Assembly (NCBI GenBank): GCA_017390225.1
Contig: JAFPCL010000145.1
Coordinates: forward strand, 1-18,842
DNA: 18,842 nt
Reading direction: 5' to 3'
Source of the DNA: Clostridia bacterium
GTDB lineage: Bacteria > Bacillota > Clostridia > CAKSNL01 > HGM11501
The position numbers and the translations under genes are program-made. How positions within the stretch are numbered: the first letter of the stretch is position 1; each line of letters begins with the position of its first letter. Below are positions 1 through 6,676 of this stretch, one piece after another. The notes below the pieces were generated by a model. That model worked only from the letters and a program-made list of their open reading frames with translations. It made no database searches and had not been told where the DNA came from.

Positions 1-722
1 ATATAGTAATCCGAATGCTTCGACGGCGTGAACGTAAAGTGACTGATGAGACTTTTTCTTTCTTCGGGATCTGCAATATAGGTATCAATCAGCAAATACG
101 GATAGGCTTCCCCATCTTTCAGAATGTATCGAGCACCAAACAATGCGCCGCCGTTGTCGATGTATTTTTCAACGACAATACGCTTGCAGGTGGAATATTT
201 CATAGCATAGCGGCAGGCCTCACGCAACGTGCTTTTATCCATGCATACGGAAATACCGTTGGAGCTTGAGCTGTCGACAGGCTTTACAATCACCGGGTAA
301 TCTACCTGATCCATCTCCTCTTCCGTAGAATTTTCGTCTACAAAAAACTCCTGTGGACAATCCACGCCGTTTGCTATGCAAAAATGCTTAAATTCATCTT
401 TATTTGCGCAACGATCCCAAACCTCCATATTGGTATAGCACGGAAGTCCGGTTTTTTCGCAAAGACGAATTAAATTTCGGATATTAAACTCACTGGGGCC
501 GCAAAAAACGCCATCTGCCTTTGTACGAGCAACCAATTCTGCCAATCCATCCACGTCCGTTGTGCTGACCATGGCAACTTCATCGGCAATTTCTTTAGAA
601 ACGCCGTTTTCAATATTGTCTGTTACAATCGTATAAACGCCCATTTCTTTTGCGTTTTTTACCAAATCCAAGGTAGCTGTTGTTCCACCAAGAATTAAAA
701 GTCTTTTTCCTTCTACGCCCAC
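1..722 (-). CDS. ATP-grasp family ligase, N-terminal part (runs off the left edge)
   Basis: About 240 codons are visible and the C-terminus lies outside the window. The N-terminus has a Rossmann-like strand and glycine loop (LLILGGTTATLDLV), followed by VYTIVTDN. This is the pre-ATP-grasp fold of carbamoyl-phosphate synthase/biotin carboxylase-like ligases. A central segment reads YPVIVKPVDSSSSNG, the lysine-bearing strand and flexible serine/glycine loop that closes over ATP. A later VVEKYI is the acidic strand that usually precedes the adenine pocket. The start is inferred to be GTG at 722: an in-frame TGA lies just upstream, and GGAG sits about 10 nt before the GTG. An ATG close by is out of frame. 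A good sigma-A promoter precedes it. The family joins a carboxylate to an amine or thiol with ATP; the substrate cannot be told. Its divergent neighbour is a glycosyltransferase, so a cell-surface polymer pathway is possible but only inferred. Confidence 0.8.
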   Translation of the reverse strand, partial: MGVEGKRLLILGGTTATLDLVKNAKEMGVYTIVTDNIENGVSKEIADEVAMVSTTDVDGLAELVARTKADGVFCGPSEFNIRNLIRLCEKTGLPCYTNMEVWDRCANKDEFKHFCIANGVDCPQEFFVDENSTEEEMDQVDYPVIVKPVDSSSSNGISVCMDKSTLREACRYAMKYSTCKRIVVEKYIDNGGALFGARYILKDGEAYPYLLIDTYIADPEERKSLISHFTFTPSKHSDYY

Positions 723-753
723 ATCGATTCATCTCCTTTTTTGCGCTTGATGT

Positions 754-782
754 ATTATATCACATTGTAATATAAAAAGCAA
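754..782 (-). promoter_or_regulatory. sigma-A promoter for the ATP-grasp gene
   Basis: On the minus strand TTGCTT (777-782) is followed by a 17-bp spacer and a perfect TATAAT (754-759), about 30 bp before the GTG start at 722. It diverges from a closely similar promoter on the other strand. Confidence 0.75.
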
Positions 783-814
783 GACAAAACAACAAATTCT
801 CTAAAAACAAATGG

Positions 815-843
815 TTGCTTTTTTTTAATATATGTAGTATAAT
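815..843 (+). promoter_or_regulatory. sigma-A promoter for the glycosyltransferase gene
   Basis: TTGCTT (815-820), a 17-bp spacer and TATAAT (838-843) stand 33 bp before the ATG at 877. The T-rich spacer start and the ATGT before the -10 resemble the divergent promoter at 754-782. Confidence 0.75.
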
Positions 844-876
844 GTTTTTATTAAGACTCAAAGGAGCGTTCTTTTT

Positions 877-1818
877 ATGCTTATATCGATTGCCATTCCA
901 TGTTATAAATCCGAAAAAACCATTGGAAAAGTTGTCGAAGAAATCAAAGCGGTCTTTCAAAAAAATCCCGATTACGATTATCAGATTGTTCTGGTCAATG
1001 ACTATCCTTTTGACAACACGTTTTCCGTAATCAAAAAATTATGCGAAAATGACCCCAAGATTATGGGCGTCAATTTGTCCCGAAACTTCGGACAATCGGC
1101 GGCAAAGATGGCGGCCATGCCTTATGTCAAAGGGGACGTTGTTGTCTTTATGGACGACGATGGCCAGCACCCTGCCGAAGGCATCATTCCCTTGGTAAAT
1201 AAGGTCATGGAGGGCTATGACGTTGTTTATGCCTACTTCAAATCCAAAAAACATTCGGGCTTTAAACGATTCACAAGCTTTATCAATGCAAAAATCTCCG
1301 AGTTCAACGGCACACGTGTCAAAGGCATCCATGTTTCCAGCTTCTATGCCATCAGCCGTTTTGCCGCAGATGCCTATGTCGACTACACCAGCCCCTTTCC
1401 TTCCATGATGGGCTATTTAAACACACTGATTGGTAAAACCACGGATATTGAAATGCCCCATCGTGCACGCATGGAAGGCAATTCCAACTACACCCTCAAA
1501 AAACTTTTAAACCTTTGGTTTACGGGCTTTACGAACTTTTCCATTAAGCCGCTCCGCGTCATTCTGGCAACCGGCGGTCTGTTTGCTCTTTTGGGATTTG
1601 TTCTCGGCTTCGGAATCATCCTCTTTAAAATTCTCGGCTATCAATTTGCCGCAGGCTATCCCTCCTCCATGGCGGTCATGCTCCTTTTGGGTGGCTTGAA
1701 TTTAGTCGCATTGGGGCTAATCGGTGAATATATCGGCAGAATCTATATGACCGTCAGCCACTTAAAGCAATCCCGTGTCCGCGAAGTTTTCCAAGTGGAC
1801 TCCCAAAAAGAAAACTAA
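877..1818 (+). CDS. Membrane-anchored GT2 glycosyltransferase (DPM1/GtrB/CsbB-like)
   Basis: 313 residues, start supported by AAGGAG nine nt before the ATG. The N-terminal ~225 residues are a GT-A domain. It shows SIAIPCYKSEKTI at the start, VNDYPFDNT around residue 40 (nucleotide-binding Asp42) and the metal-binding DDDGQHP at 93-99. The RMEGNSNYTLKKL segment at 198-210 is typical of polyprenyl-phosphate glycosyltransferases. Two hydrophobic helices follow (about 227-251 and 262-284) and end in GEYIGRIY, the usual cytoplasmic tail of this family. Relatives transfer a sugar from a nucleotide donor to undecaprenyl phosphate on the inner leaflet, for modification of teichoic acids or other surface glycans. 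The donor and final acceptor are not evident. A strong terminator follows, so it is probably transcribed alone. Confidence 0.9.
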   Translation: MLISIAIPCYKSEKTIGKVVEEIKAVFQKNPDYDYQIVLVNDYPFDNTFSVIKKLCENDPKIMGVNLSRNFGQSAAKMAAMPYVKGDVVVFMDDDGQHPAEGIIPLVNKVMEGYDVVYAYFKSKKHSGFKRFTSFINAKISEFNGTRVKGIHVSSFYAISRFAADAYVDYTSPFPSMMGYLNTLIGKTTDIEMPHRARMEGNSNYTLKKLLNLWFTGFTNFSIKPLRVILATGGLFALLGFVLGFGIILFKILGYQFAAGYPSSMAVMLLLGGLNLVALGLIGEYIGRIYMTVSHLKQSRVREVFQVDSQKEN

Positions 1819-1872
1819 ACGGTGCAAGAAGATAACACAAAAGAAGCGAATTCCATATATTTCATGTAACAT

Positions 1873-1908
1873 AAAGACCTGCGAAAAACAGCTTTCGCAG
1901 GTCTTTTT
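1873..1908 (+). terminator. Rho-independent terminator after the glycosyltransferase
   Basis: A perfect 14-bp stem (1873-1886 with 1893-1906) has the 6-nt loop AACAGC and ends in a T run. The right arm's GCAGGTCTTT (1897-1906) is repeated at 1910-1919, so a small tandem duplication has copied half of the stem. Confidence 0.9.
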
Positions 1909-2125
1909 TGCAGGTCTTTAATCTTCAAAATATAATAATTTATATGCCGGAATCGAAAGGAAGATTGGGTGATTTCCAAAGATTTGGATTTTTGCGAGCA
2001 TTGCGGGCAGTGGAAAAAAGTCGTGGTTTGTCCGCGCAGAAAGCATAGCTTCTTTTTTCAGTTTTTGCTAAAATTATAATCTGTTTTTTTCACATATTGC
2101 TCTCGAAATTTTTTCATACCCATAG
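1909..2125. other. Intergenic stretch without a recognisable gene
   Basis: Between the terminator and the -10 of the next gene I see only AT-rich sequence and one short open frame (1944-2048, 34 residues) that has no ribosome binding site. A decayed element is possible but nothing identifies one. Confidence 0.5.
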
Positions 2126-2131
2126 TATAAT
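2126..2131 (+). promoter_or_regulatory. Probable -10 element for the exonuclease gene
   Basis: A perfect TATAAT lies 32 bp before the ATG at 2163. The hexamer 17 bp upstream (TCGAAA) is a poor -35, and the nearest TTGCTC (2097-2102) is 23 bp away. Either an activator helps or the true promoter differs. Confidence 0.4.
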
Positions 2132-2162
2132 CCTATCATTACGAAAAACAAAGGAGAAAAAA

Positions 2163-2807
2163 ATGAGCCAATATGTTGTTATCGATCTGGAAATGTGTAA
2201 AGTTCCCCATGGCAGACGAACCGCGGCATTTCCTTGGTCTTTGGAGCTGATTGAAATCGGGGCTGTTCTGATGAACGAATGTTTTGAAATCACAGACGAG
2301 TTTAAAACCTATGTTTCCCCCGAATTTGGTTTTGTTGACCACTTTATCCGGGATCTGACCGGCATCTGCCAAAAAGACACTCAAAATGCCCCTTGCGCCC
2401 AAGATGCATTGTCTGCCTTTACCGAATGGCTTCCCGAAGATGCCGTTATCGTTTCCTGGAGCATGACGGACCGAAGCCAGTTCAAAAAAGAGCTTTCCGG
2501 TAAAGCCATCGACCTTCCCGCGCTTCTCCCGTACTTTGAAACCTGGACAGACTGCCAAAAGATGTTCGGCGATGCCATGGAAAGCCGCCGCCAATACCGC
2601 CTGTCGGAAGCTTTGGTTTTTGCAAGCATTGATTACAGCGACGGCGCACACGATGCCCTCATCGATGCCAAAAACACCGCCATGCTTTTCAAGCAGCTGA
2701 AAACCGACACATTCTCTCCCAATCCCTATATGACAGATGCCGACGAAAAACCTTGCACATACAGTGCCTTTGCAGAACTTTCCACACTGTTTTCCATGGT
2801 CGGATAA
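2163..2807 (+). CDS. DEDDh-family 3'-5' exonuclease
   Basis: 214 residues from the ATG that follows AAAGGAG. A longer in-frame start at 2097 lacks a ribosome binding site and would lie ahead of the -10. The DEDDh signature is visible: Asp8 and Glu10 in VIDLEMC, a candidate motif II Asp103 in SWSMTDRSQF, and His163 with Asp168 in GAHDALIDAK. These five acidic/His residues bind the two metal ions that cleave nucleotides from 3' ends. The length and the early SLELIEIGAV segment fit the single-domain exonucleases related to RNase T, the PolC/DnaQ proofreading subunit and ERI-1-like RNA exonucleases. Whether DNA or RNA is the substrate cannot be read from the sequence. It appears to be a single-gene unit between two terminators. 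Confidence 0.85.
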   Translation: MSQYVVIDLEMCKVPHGRRTAAFPWSLELIEIGAVLMNECFEITDEFKTYVSPEFGFVDHFIRDLTGICQKDTQNAPCAQDALSAFTEWLPEDAVIVSWSMTDRSQFKKELSGKAIDLPALLPYFETWTDCQKMFGDAMESRRQYRLSEALVFASIDYSDGAHDALIDAKNTAMLFKQLKTDTFSPNPYMTDADEKPCTYSAFAELSTLFSMVG

Positions 2808-2846
2808 AAATGTTGCCCCTTTTTTCACGAGGGGCAACATTTTTTT
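2806..2846 (+). terminator. Rho-independent terminator after the exonuclease
   Basis: A 15-bp perfect stem (2806-2820 with 2830-2844), with a GTTGCCCC core and a 9-nt loop, ends in a T run. It begins inside the stop codon of the exonuclease. The A-rich left arm means it could also work on the other strand. Confidence 0.9.
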
Positions 2847-2870
2847 ATTCTTCTTCCTTTCGGACAACCT

Positions 2871-2899
2871 GCATAAAACCGTTGGCTTTTTCATATATT
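2871..2899 (+). promoter_or_regulatory. Candidate sigma-E promoter of spoIID
   Basis: GCATAAA (2871-2877), exactly 14 bp, then CATATATT (2892-2899) resembles the sigma-E (mother-cell) consensus known from Bacillus subtilis (GMATATT, 14-15 bp, CATACAAT). spoIID belongs to the sigma-E regulon in studied spore formers. The match is good but not perfect in either element. Confidence 0.55.
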
Positions 2900-2938
2900 G
2901 AAAACAACTGATGAAAAAATACGAAAGCGAGGCGCATC

Positions 2939-3931
2939 ATGAAGCGGGGATTTATCTTTTTTTGTTTGATATGGACAGTGCTGACCGTTTCGCCGCTATG
3001 CTTTTATCGCATCCAAGGATTTCCTTCTGCCGAGCTTGCGCCGCAAGTACCGATACAAACGGACAGCCTTTCCGAACAAAACATGCAAGCCAACGGATTT
3101 TTGCCGACAGCGCTTTCTGTTTATATCACGTCGGAAGATAAAATCATATCCATGGACACGGAAGAATACATATGGGGCGTGGTTGCCGCCGAGATGCCGG
3201 CTTCTTTTCATGAAGAGGCATTAAAGGCACAAGCGGTGGCGGCGCGCACCTATCTTGCCAACCGATTGCAGACAAAAAACGAAAAGCATCCCGATGCCCA
3301 TATCTGCACCGACTCTACCCATTGCCAAGGCTGGTGCTCCCGCACCGATGCCCGTGCCAAATGGGTGCATGATGCAGACCTTTACGAAAATAAGCTCAAT
3401 GCCGCACTTTTAGAAACAAAGGAAAAGATTCTTCTTTATGAAGAAAAACCGATTTTAGCCGCATATCATGCCCTCAGCAGTGGCAAAACAAACGATGCCG
3501 TTGATGTGTGGGGCAAAAAAGTGCCTTATCTTGTTTCCGTTCCCGTAGAAGAAGATCGCTTGCGGGAAAAATATTATTTTGAAGTGCGCTATCCTCATGA
3601 TGCACTGTGCGCGCTTTTTTCCGAGCACGGTTATCCCATCACCTCGATTTCGGATATCGGCACGCCGGTATACAACGATGCAGGCTACATTCTTCGCATC
3701 GGCATCGGAGAAAATTCCGTTTCCGGCTCGGATTTGCGCAATCTTTTGGCACTGCGCTCTGCCGCCGTTACGATTGTGCGGCAGGAAGATGCCGTGCTTT
3801 TTCAGACCCGCGGCTACGGACACGGCGTGGGCATGAGCCAATACGGTGCAGACAGCTTGGGCAAAAACGGAAAAAGCTTTTTTGAAATTTTATCATATTT
3901 TTACCCGGGAACAACACTGATGCCGGAATAA
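2939..3931 (+). CDS. spoIID: Stage II sporulation protein D (SpoIID), septal peptidoglycan lytic transglycosylase
   Basis: 330 residues; the start follows GAGG by seven nt. Residues 5-23 form the single N-terminal membrane segment. The SpoIID core begins near residue 60, with the signature EYIWGVVAAEMPASFHEEAL. Glu85 corresponds to the catalytic glutamate. The block RGYGHGVGMSQYGA at 291-304 is the family's most conserved C-terminal motif. His117, Cys123, His128 and Cys129 have the spacing of the zinc site described for Clostridioides difficile SpoIID. The enzyme cleaves glycan strands after an amidase has removed stem peptides, and acts in the mother cell during engulfment. It is followed 46 bp later by spoIIQ, an order also found in C. 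difficile, and then unusually by spoIIP. A sigma-E-like promoter precedes it. Confidence 0.95.
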   Translation: MKRGFIFFCLIWTVLTVSPLCFYRIQGFPSAELAPQVPIQTDSLSEQNMQANGFLPTALSVYITSEDKIISMDTEEYIWGVVAAEMPASFHEEALKAQAVAARTYLANRLQTKNEKHPDAHICTDSTHCQGWCSRTDARAKWVHDADLYENKLNAALLETKEKILLYEEKPILAAYHALSSGKTNDAVDVWGKKVPYLVSVPVEEDRLREKYYFEVRYPHDALCALFSEHGYPITSISDIGTPVYNDAGYILRIGIGENSVSGSDLRNLLALRSAAVTIVRQEDAVLFQTRGYGHGVGMSQYGADSLGKNGKSFFEILSYFYPGTTLMPE

Positions 3932-3954
3932 ATCTTTGTTTTTTGGGCAATACT
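3926..3954 (+). promoter_or_regulatory. Candidate sigma-F promoter of spoIIQ
   Basis: GAATA (3926-3930), a 15-bp spacer and GGCAATACT (3946-3954) fit the forespore sigma-F pattern (GYATA, 15 bp, GGNRANANTW), missing only one base of the -35 and the last -10 position. The -35 overlaps the spoIID stop codon. spoIIQ is sigma-F controlled in studied species, which supports the call. Confidence 0.5.
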
Positions 3955-3977
3955 CTTTTCAAGAAAGGAGCATTGCC

Positions 3978-4727
3978 ATGCAAAATCATTCAAACGAATC
4001 AAAGGGTGCGGTCGTCCCCTATATTGCCGTGCTTTTGGGGCTTCTTTTAAGTGCCGGCATATTGGGGTGGTTCATTTCTTCTCGTCACACTGAAAGCCCC
4101 GTGTCCCCCATAGAACAGAACGCCCCCCACACAACGTCTTTAGAGAAAACAAACGAAATTGCAAAAACGCCCGACACTGCCACTGCCGTGTCTGCCCTTC
4201 CCGACATTGCCGCCGTTTATGAAACAGAAACTTTTGATCATTTAAAGAGCACAGACGTTGCGGTCTTGGAAGAACCCTCAAACGAAGAAACCGTTCCCAC
4301 AGCTTCTCTTGTGCGCGAGCTTCATCCGGCACGCCCGGCAAGCGGCGAGATTATTTATGCCTACAGCGATAATCAGCCTGCCTATAACGAAACCATGCGG
4401 GATTGGCGTGTGCACAACGCCGTTGACATTGCCGTTGTCCCCGGTGAGATTGCCACTGCCGCCGCAGACGGCACGGTCGAATCCATATATGAAGACCGTC
4501 TTTTGGGGCAAGTGATTATTTTGTCTCATTTTGGCGGCTATCAAACGGTGTATGCCAATCTTTCGGAGAATCCTTTGGTGAAAGAAGGCGATTCCGTTAA
4601 GCTGGGAGATCCTTTGTGCGAGATTGGCGGCTCTGCCGTGATGGAGCTGTTTTTGCCGGAACATCTGCACTTTGCCCTATTGAAAAACGGAACGCCTATC
4701 AATCCTGCGGATTATTGGGAAGAATAA
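3978..4727 (+). CDS. spoIIQ: SpoIIQ-like forespore membrane protein with M23/LytM domain
   Basis: 249 residues from the ATG seven nt after AAAGGAG. Residues 13-34 are a transmembrane helix, then about 85 low-complexity Pro/Thr/Glu-rich residues, then a LytM (M23) domain from about 120. The metal-ligand motifs are complete: His146-x3-Asp150 (VHNAVDIA) and His229-x-His231 (EHLHFAL), with LGQVIILSHFGGYQTVYANL between. In B. subtilis SpoIIQ the first motif is degenerate, whereas clostridial SpoIIQ keeps it, so this copy could be an active endopeptidase. SpoIIQ sits in the forespore membrane and binds mother-cell SpoIIIAH across the septum, forming the engulfment zipper and feeding channel. Assignment rests on the M23 fold plus position directly after spoIID. 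A generic M23 peptidase is the alternative. Confidence 0.85.
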   Translation: MQNHSNESKGAVVPYIAVLLGLLLSAGILGWFISSRHTESPVSPIEQNAPHTTSLEKTNEIAKTPDTATAVSALPDIAAVYETETFDHLKSTDVAVLEEPSNEETVPTASLVRELHPARPASGEIIYAYSDNQPAYNETMRDWRVHNAVDIAVVPGEIATAAADGTVESIYEDRLLGQVIILSHFGGYQTVYANLSENPLVKEGDSVKLGDPLCEIGGSAVMELFLPEHLHFALLKNGTPINPADYWEE

Positions 4728-4744
4728 TCGTTTCAAATAAGTAC

Positions 4745-4774
4745 AGGGGCTGTGTGACTTTTTACACAACCCCT
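4745..4774 (+). terminator. Weak hairpin between spoIIQ and spoIIP
   Basis: AGGGGCTGTGT (4745-4755) can pair with ACACAACCCCT (4764-4774), with one C-A mismatch and an 8-nt loop, but only TCTT follows. It may be a partial terminator or a processing site rather than a full stop, since only about 23 bp separate it from the spoIIP start. Confidence 0.45.
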
Positions 4775-4797
4775 TCTTGATGCAAGGAGAACTTATT

Positions 4798-5799
4798 ATG
4801 CTACATAAAAACCATTTTTTCTTTATCGTTCTCTCTCTTTTCTTTTCTTGTGCCGTGCTCTGCCTGTATGGCGGCACACTGCCGCTTTTTCTTCCCTCTT
4901 TGGCAGAAAATGTGCCGTCTGATACGGTCTTTTCTCCGTCTTTTTATTTGCCCGGGATTACCGCCGCTCCTCCAAAGCCTTCTGTCCCCACAGAAGAGCC
5001 TGTCGCCGCCCCCGAACCCGTGTATTTTTCGCCGGAAGTGACCATTGCCACCGTATCGCCCGACGGCATTCTGTCGGGTGAAATACAATGCAAAAACGAA
5101 ACGGATTATGCCGTGGATCTTGCTTCTCTGCGCACGGCTCCGCTGATTTTTCCCGAAAAAACCGAACAGCCTTATGTGCTTATTCTCCACACCCATGCAA
5201 CGGAAGCCTACACCCCGACGGCCGAGCATCCTTACGTGGCTTCTTCGGAATATCGCACCCGTGATACCGAACGAAACGTCACCGCCGTGGGCAAACGGCT
5301 GTCTCAAATGCTAAATAAAAGCGCCGTTCGAACCATGAACGACGCCACTTTAAACGATTATCCCGTCTATAGCTATTCTTATAAAAACTCCCTTGCCCTT
5401 GCGGAAAAGCATTTTTCCAATGGCATTGGCACAGGGCTGATTATCGACCTCCATCGAGATGCCATGCAGAATAGCGACGGCACATGGCTTCGCACCGCCT
5501 GCACTCTGCCCAACGGCAAAGAAGCCGCACAAATCATGCTGGTTGTCGGCACGGATGCCATCGGGCTTGCGCATCCCGACTGGCAAAAAAACCTGTGCTT
5601 TGCCGTACATCTGCAAGATACCTTGGAACAGCTTTATCCCGGCATTACCCGTCCCATCAACATTCGACGTGAACGGTTCAACAGCCATGTCGGCAATTTT
5701 CAGCTTTTGATTGAAATCGGAACAAACGCCAACACCCTGGAAGAAGCTCTGCTTTCGGCAGATTGCTTATCCGAGGCATTGGCGCTCTTGCTACCATAA
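4798..5799 (+). CDS. spoIIP: Stage II sporulation protein P (SpoIIP), N-acetylmuramoyl-L-alanine amidase
   Basis: 333 residues from the ATG eight nt after AAGGAG. Residues 7-26 form a membrane anchor, followed by a Pro-rich linker to about residue 80. The amidase domain shows YVLILHTHATEAY at 126-138 (zinc ligands His131 and Glu136), RNVTAVGKRLSQML at 159-172 and LIIDLHRDAM at 214-223 (third ligand His219). The LLIEIGTNANT stretch at 303-313 carries the catalytic Glu307. In studied species SpoIIP removes stem peptides from glycan strands and produces the substrate of SpoIID, forming the DMP complex with SpoIIM. No clear promoter lies between the preceding hairpin and the start, so it probably depends on read-through from spoIIQ or a promoter inside it. 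SpoIIP is usually found next to gpr in Firmicutes, so this position is unusual. Confidence 0.93.
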   Translation: MLHKNHFFFIVLSLFFSCAVLCLYGGTLPLFLPSLAENVPSDTVFSPSFYLPGITAAPPKPSVPTEEPVAAPEPVYFSPEVTIATVSPDGILSGEIQCKNETDYAVDLASLRTAPLIFPEKTEQPYVLILHTHATEAYTPTAEHPYVASSEYRTRDTERNVTAVGKRLSQMLNKSAVRTMNDATLNDYPVYSYSYKNSLALAEKHFSNGIGTGLIIDLHRDAMQNSDGTWLRTACTLPNGKEAAQIMLVVGTDAIGLAHPDWQKNLCFAVHLQDTLEQLYPGITRPINIRRERFNSHVGNFQLLIEIGTNANTLEEALLSADCLSEALALLLP

Positions 5800-6663
5800 T
5801 TATTTTTTAAGCATGAAAGGATTTTCCGCTGTGCCGTCCCCTGTGAAGCCCTTGCCGGATGCATTAAGGCAAATGACCGGGCGCACACCGATACAGCTGT
5901 TGCGCGGCTCGGCATCGGAAATTTCACCTTGCGCATTGATGACGCACTGGGCAAAATCAGAAGTGCCGTTCGGCGTTATGGTCCAGTATGCCAGTGTTTC
6001 CTGATCGCCATGACCTGTGCAGTCTTCCTTTGCGCTGTCTGTCAGTGATGCAATCAGCATACTCTCTTCCACTGCCGCAAGCTCCGTTACGCACGGCAGA
6101 GATATTTTATCCTCAATAACTGTTTGATACGCCGTTTCCGCATTTGTCGCCATTTCACCCATATCGGTTTTTCGTGCGAGTGCTTCCGTGCCGGAAGTTG
6201 CCGTTTCCTTATCTTTTTCCGCTAAAAACACCGTTCTTTGCATGTTCAGAAGAACCGCTTTTTCTTCCTCGGAAAAAGCAGATAAAAAGCCGGGCTCTGT
6301 GTCGTAGCTGTTCAGACCGCCGTAAACAAATCCCTTGGAAGGCTTTTGCACATAGTCAACTTCCGCTTCCGCATTCAGCCATGCACGAAGGGCAGAATGT
6401 TCCCAATTGTTGGCACCGGATGCGGCACGGGCTGTGCCGAGTTCATAGTTTCCGCTGGCATCAAAGGCTTTGATGCTGATGATTTGATCTGCCATCAGAT
6501 ACGCATTTCCGTCTTCTGCCTGATACACGCGCCAAAGGATCGGCTCGTCGGAATAAGTTCCGAGCTGTACATAGGTTCCTTCAGCGAATTTATCCTTTCC
6601 GCATCCGCAAAGGCATCCTAAAATCAACACAATGGCTAATAACAATGCACCTGTTTTTTTCAT
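5800..6663 (-). CDS. DUF6273-type secreted lipoprotein
   Basis: 287 residues. The start at 6663 follows AAGGAA by nine nt; a GTG three codons upstream lies on top of that site. The N-terminus is a lipoprotein signal: a lysine pair, a hydrophobic stretch and then cysteines at 17 and 21 (ILGC or LCGC), so the mature protein is probably attached to the outer face of the membrane. The body opens with VQLGTYSDEPILWRVYQAEDGNAYLMADQ in two parts and has an NNWEHSALRAWLNAEAEVD-like stretch near residue 90. It ends with SCIGVRPVICLNASG. This is the layout of DUF6273 proteins (a formylglycine/C-type-lectin-like fold often found on clostridial surface proteins). No function is known. It is the last gene of the minus-strand run, 13 nt after the Nudix gene. 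Confidence 0.7.
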   Translation of the reverse strand: MKKTGALLLAIVLILGCLCGCGKDKFAEGTYVQLGTYSDEPILWRVYQAEDGNAYLMADQIISIKAFDASGNYELGTARAASGANNWEHSALRAWLNAEAEVDYVQKPSKGFVYGGLNSYDTEPGFLSAFSEEEKAVLLNMQRTVFLAEKDKETATSGTEALARKTDMGEMATNAETAYQTVIEDKISLPCVTELAAVEESMLIASLTDSAKEDCTGHGDQETLAYWTITPNGTSDFAQCVINAQGEISDAEPRNSCIGVRPVICLNASGKGFTGDGTAENPFMLKK

Positions 6664-6676
6664 TGATTCCACTTCC

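Noticed and set aside
1991..2002. Twelve-base match to the interior of the htpG-leader element (16777-16788)
   Set aside because: The flanking bases do not align and no terminal repeats are present, so a second degraded copy is not supported.
1944..2048. Small 34-codon open frame between the glycosyltransferase terminator and the exonuclease
   Set aside because: No ribosome binding site, no recognisable motif, and only chance length.
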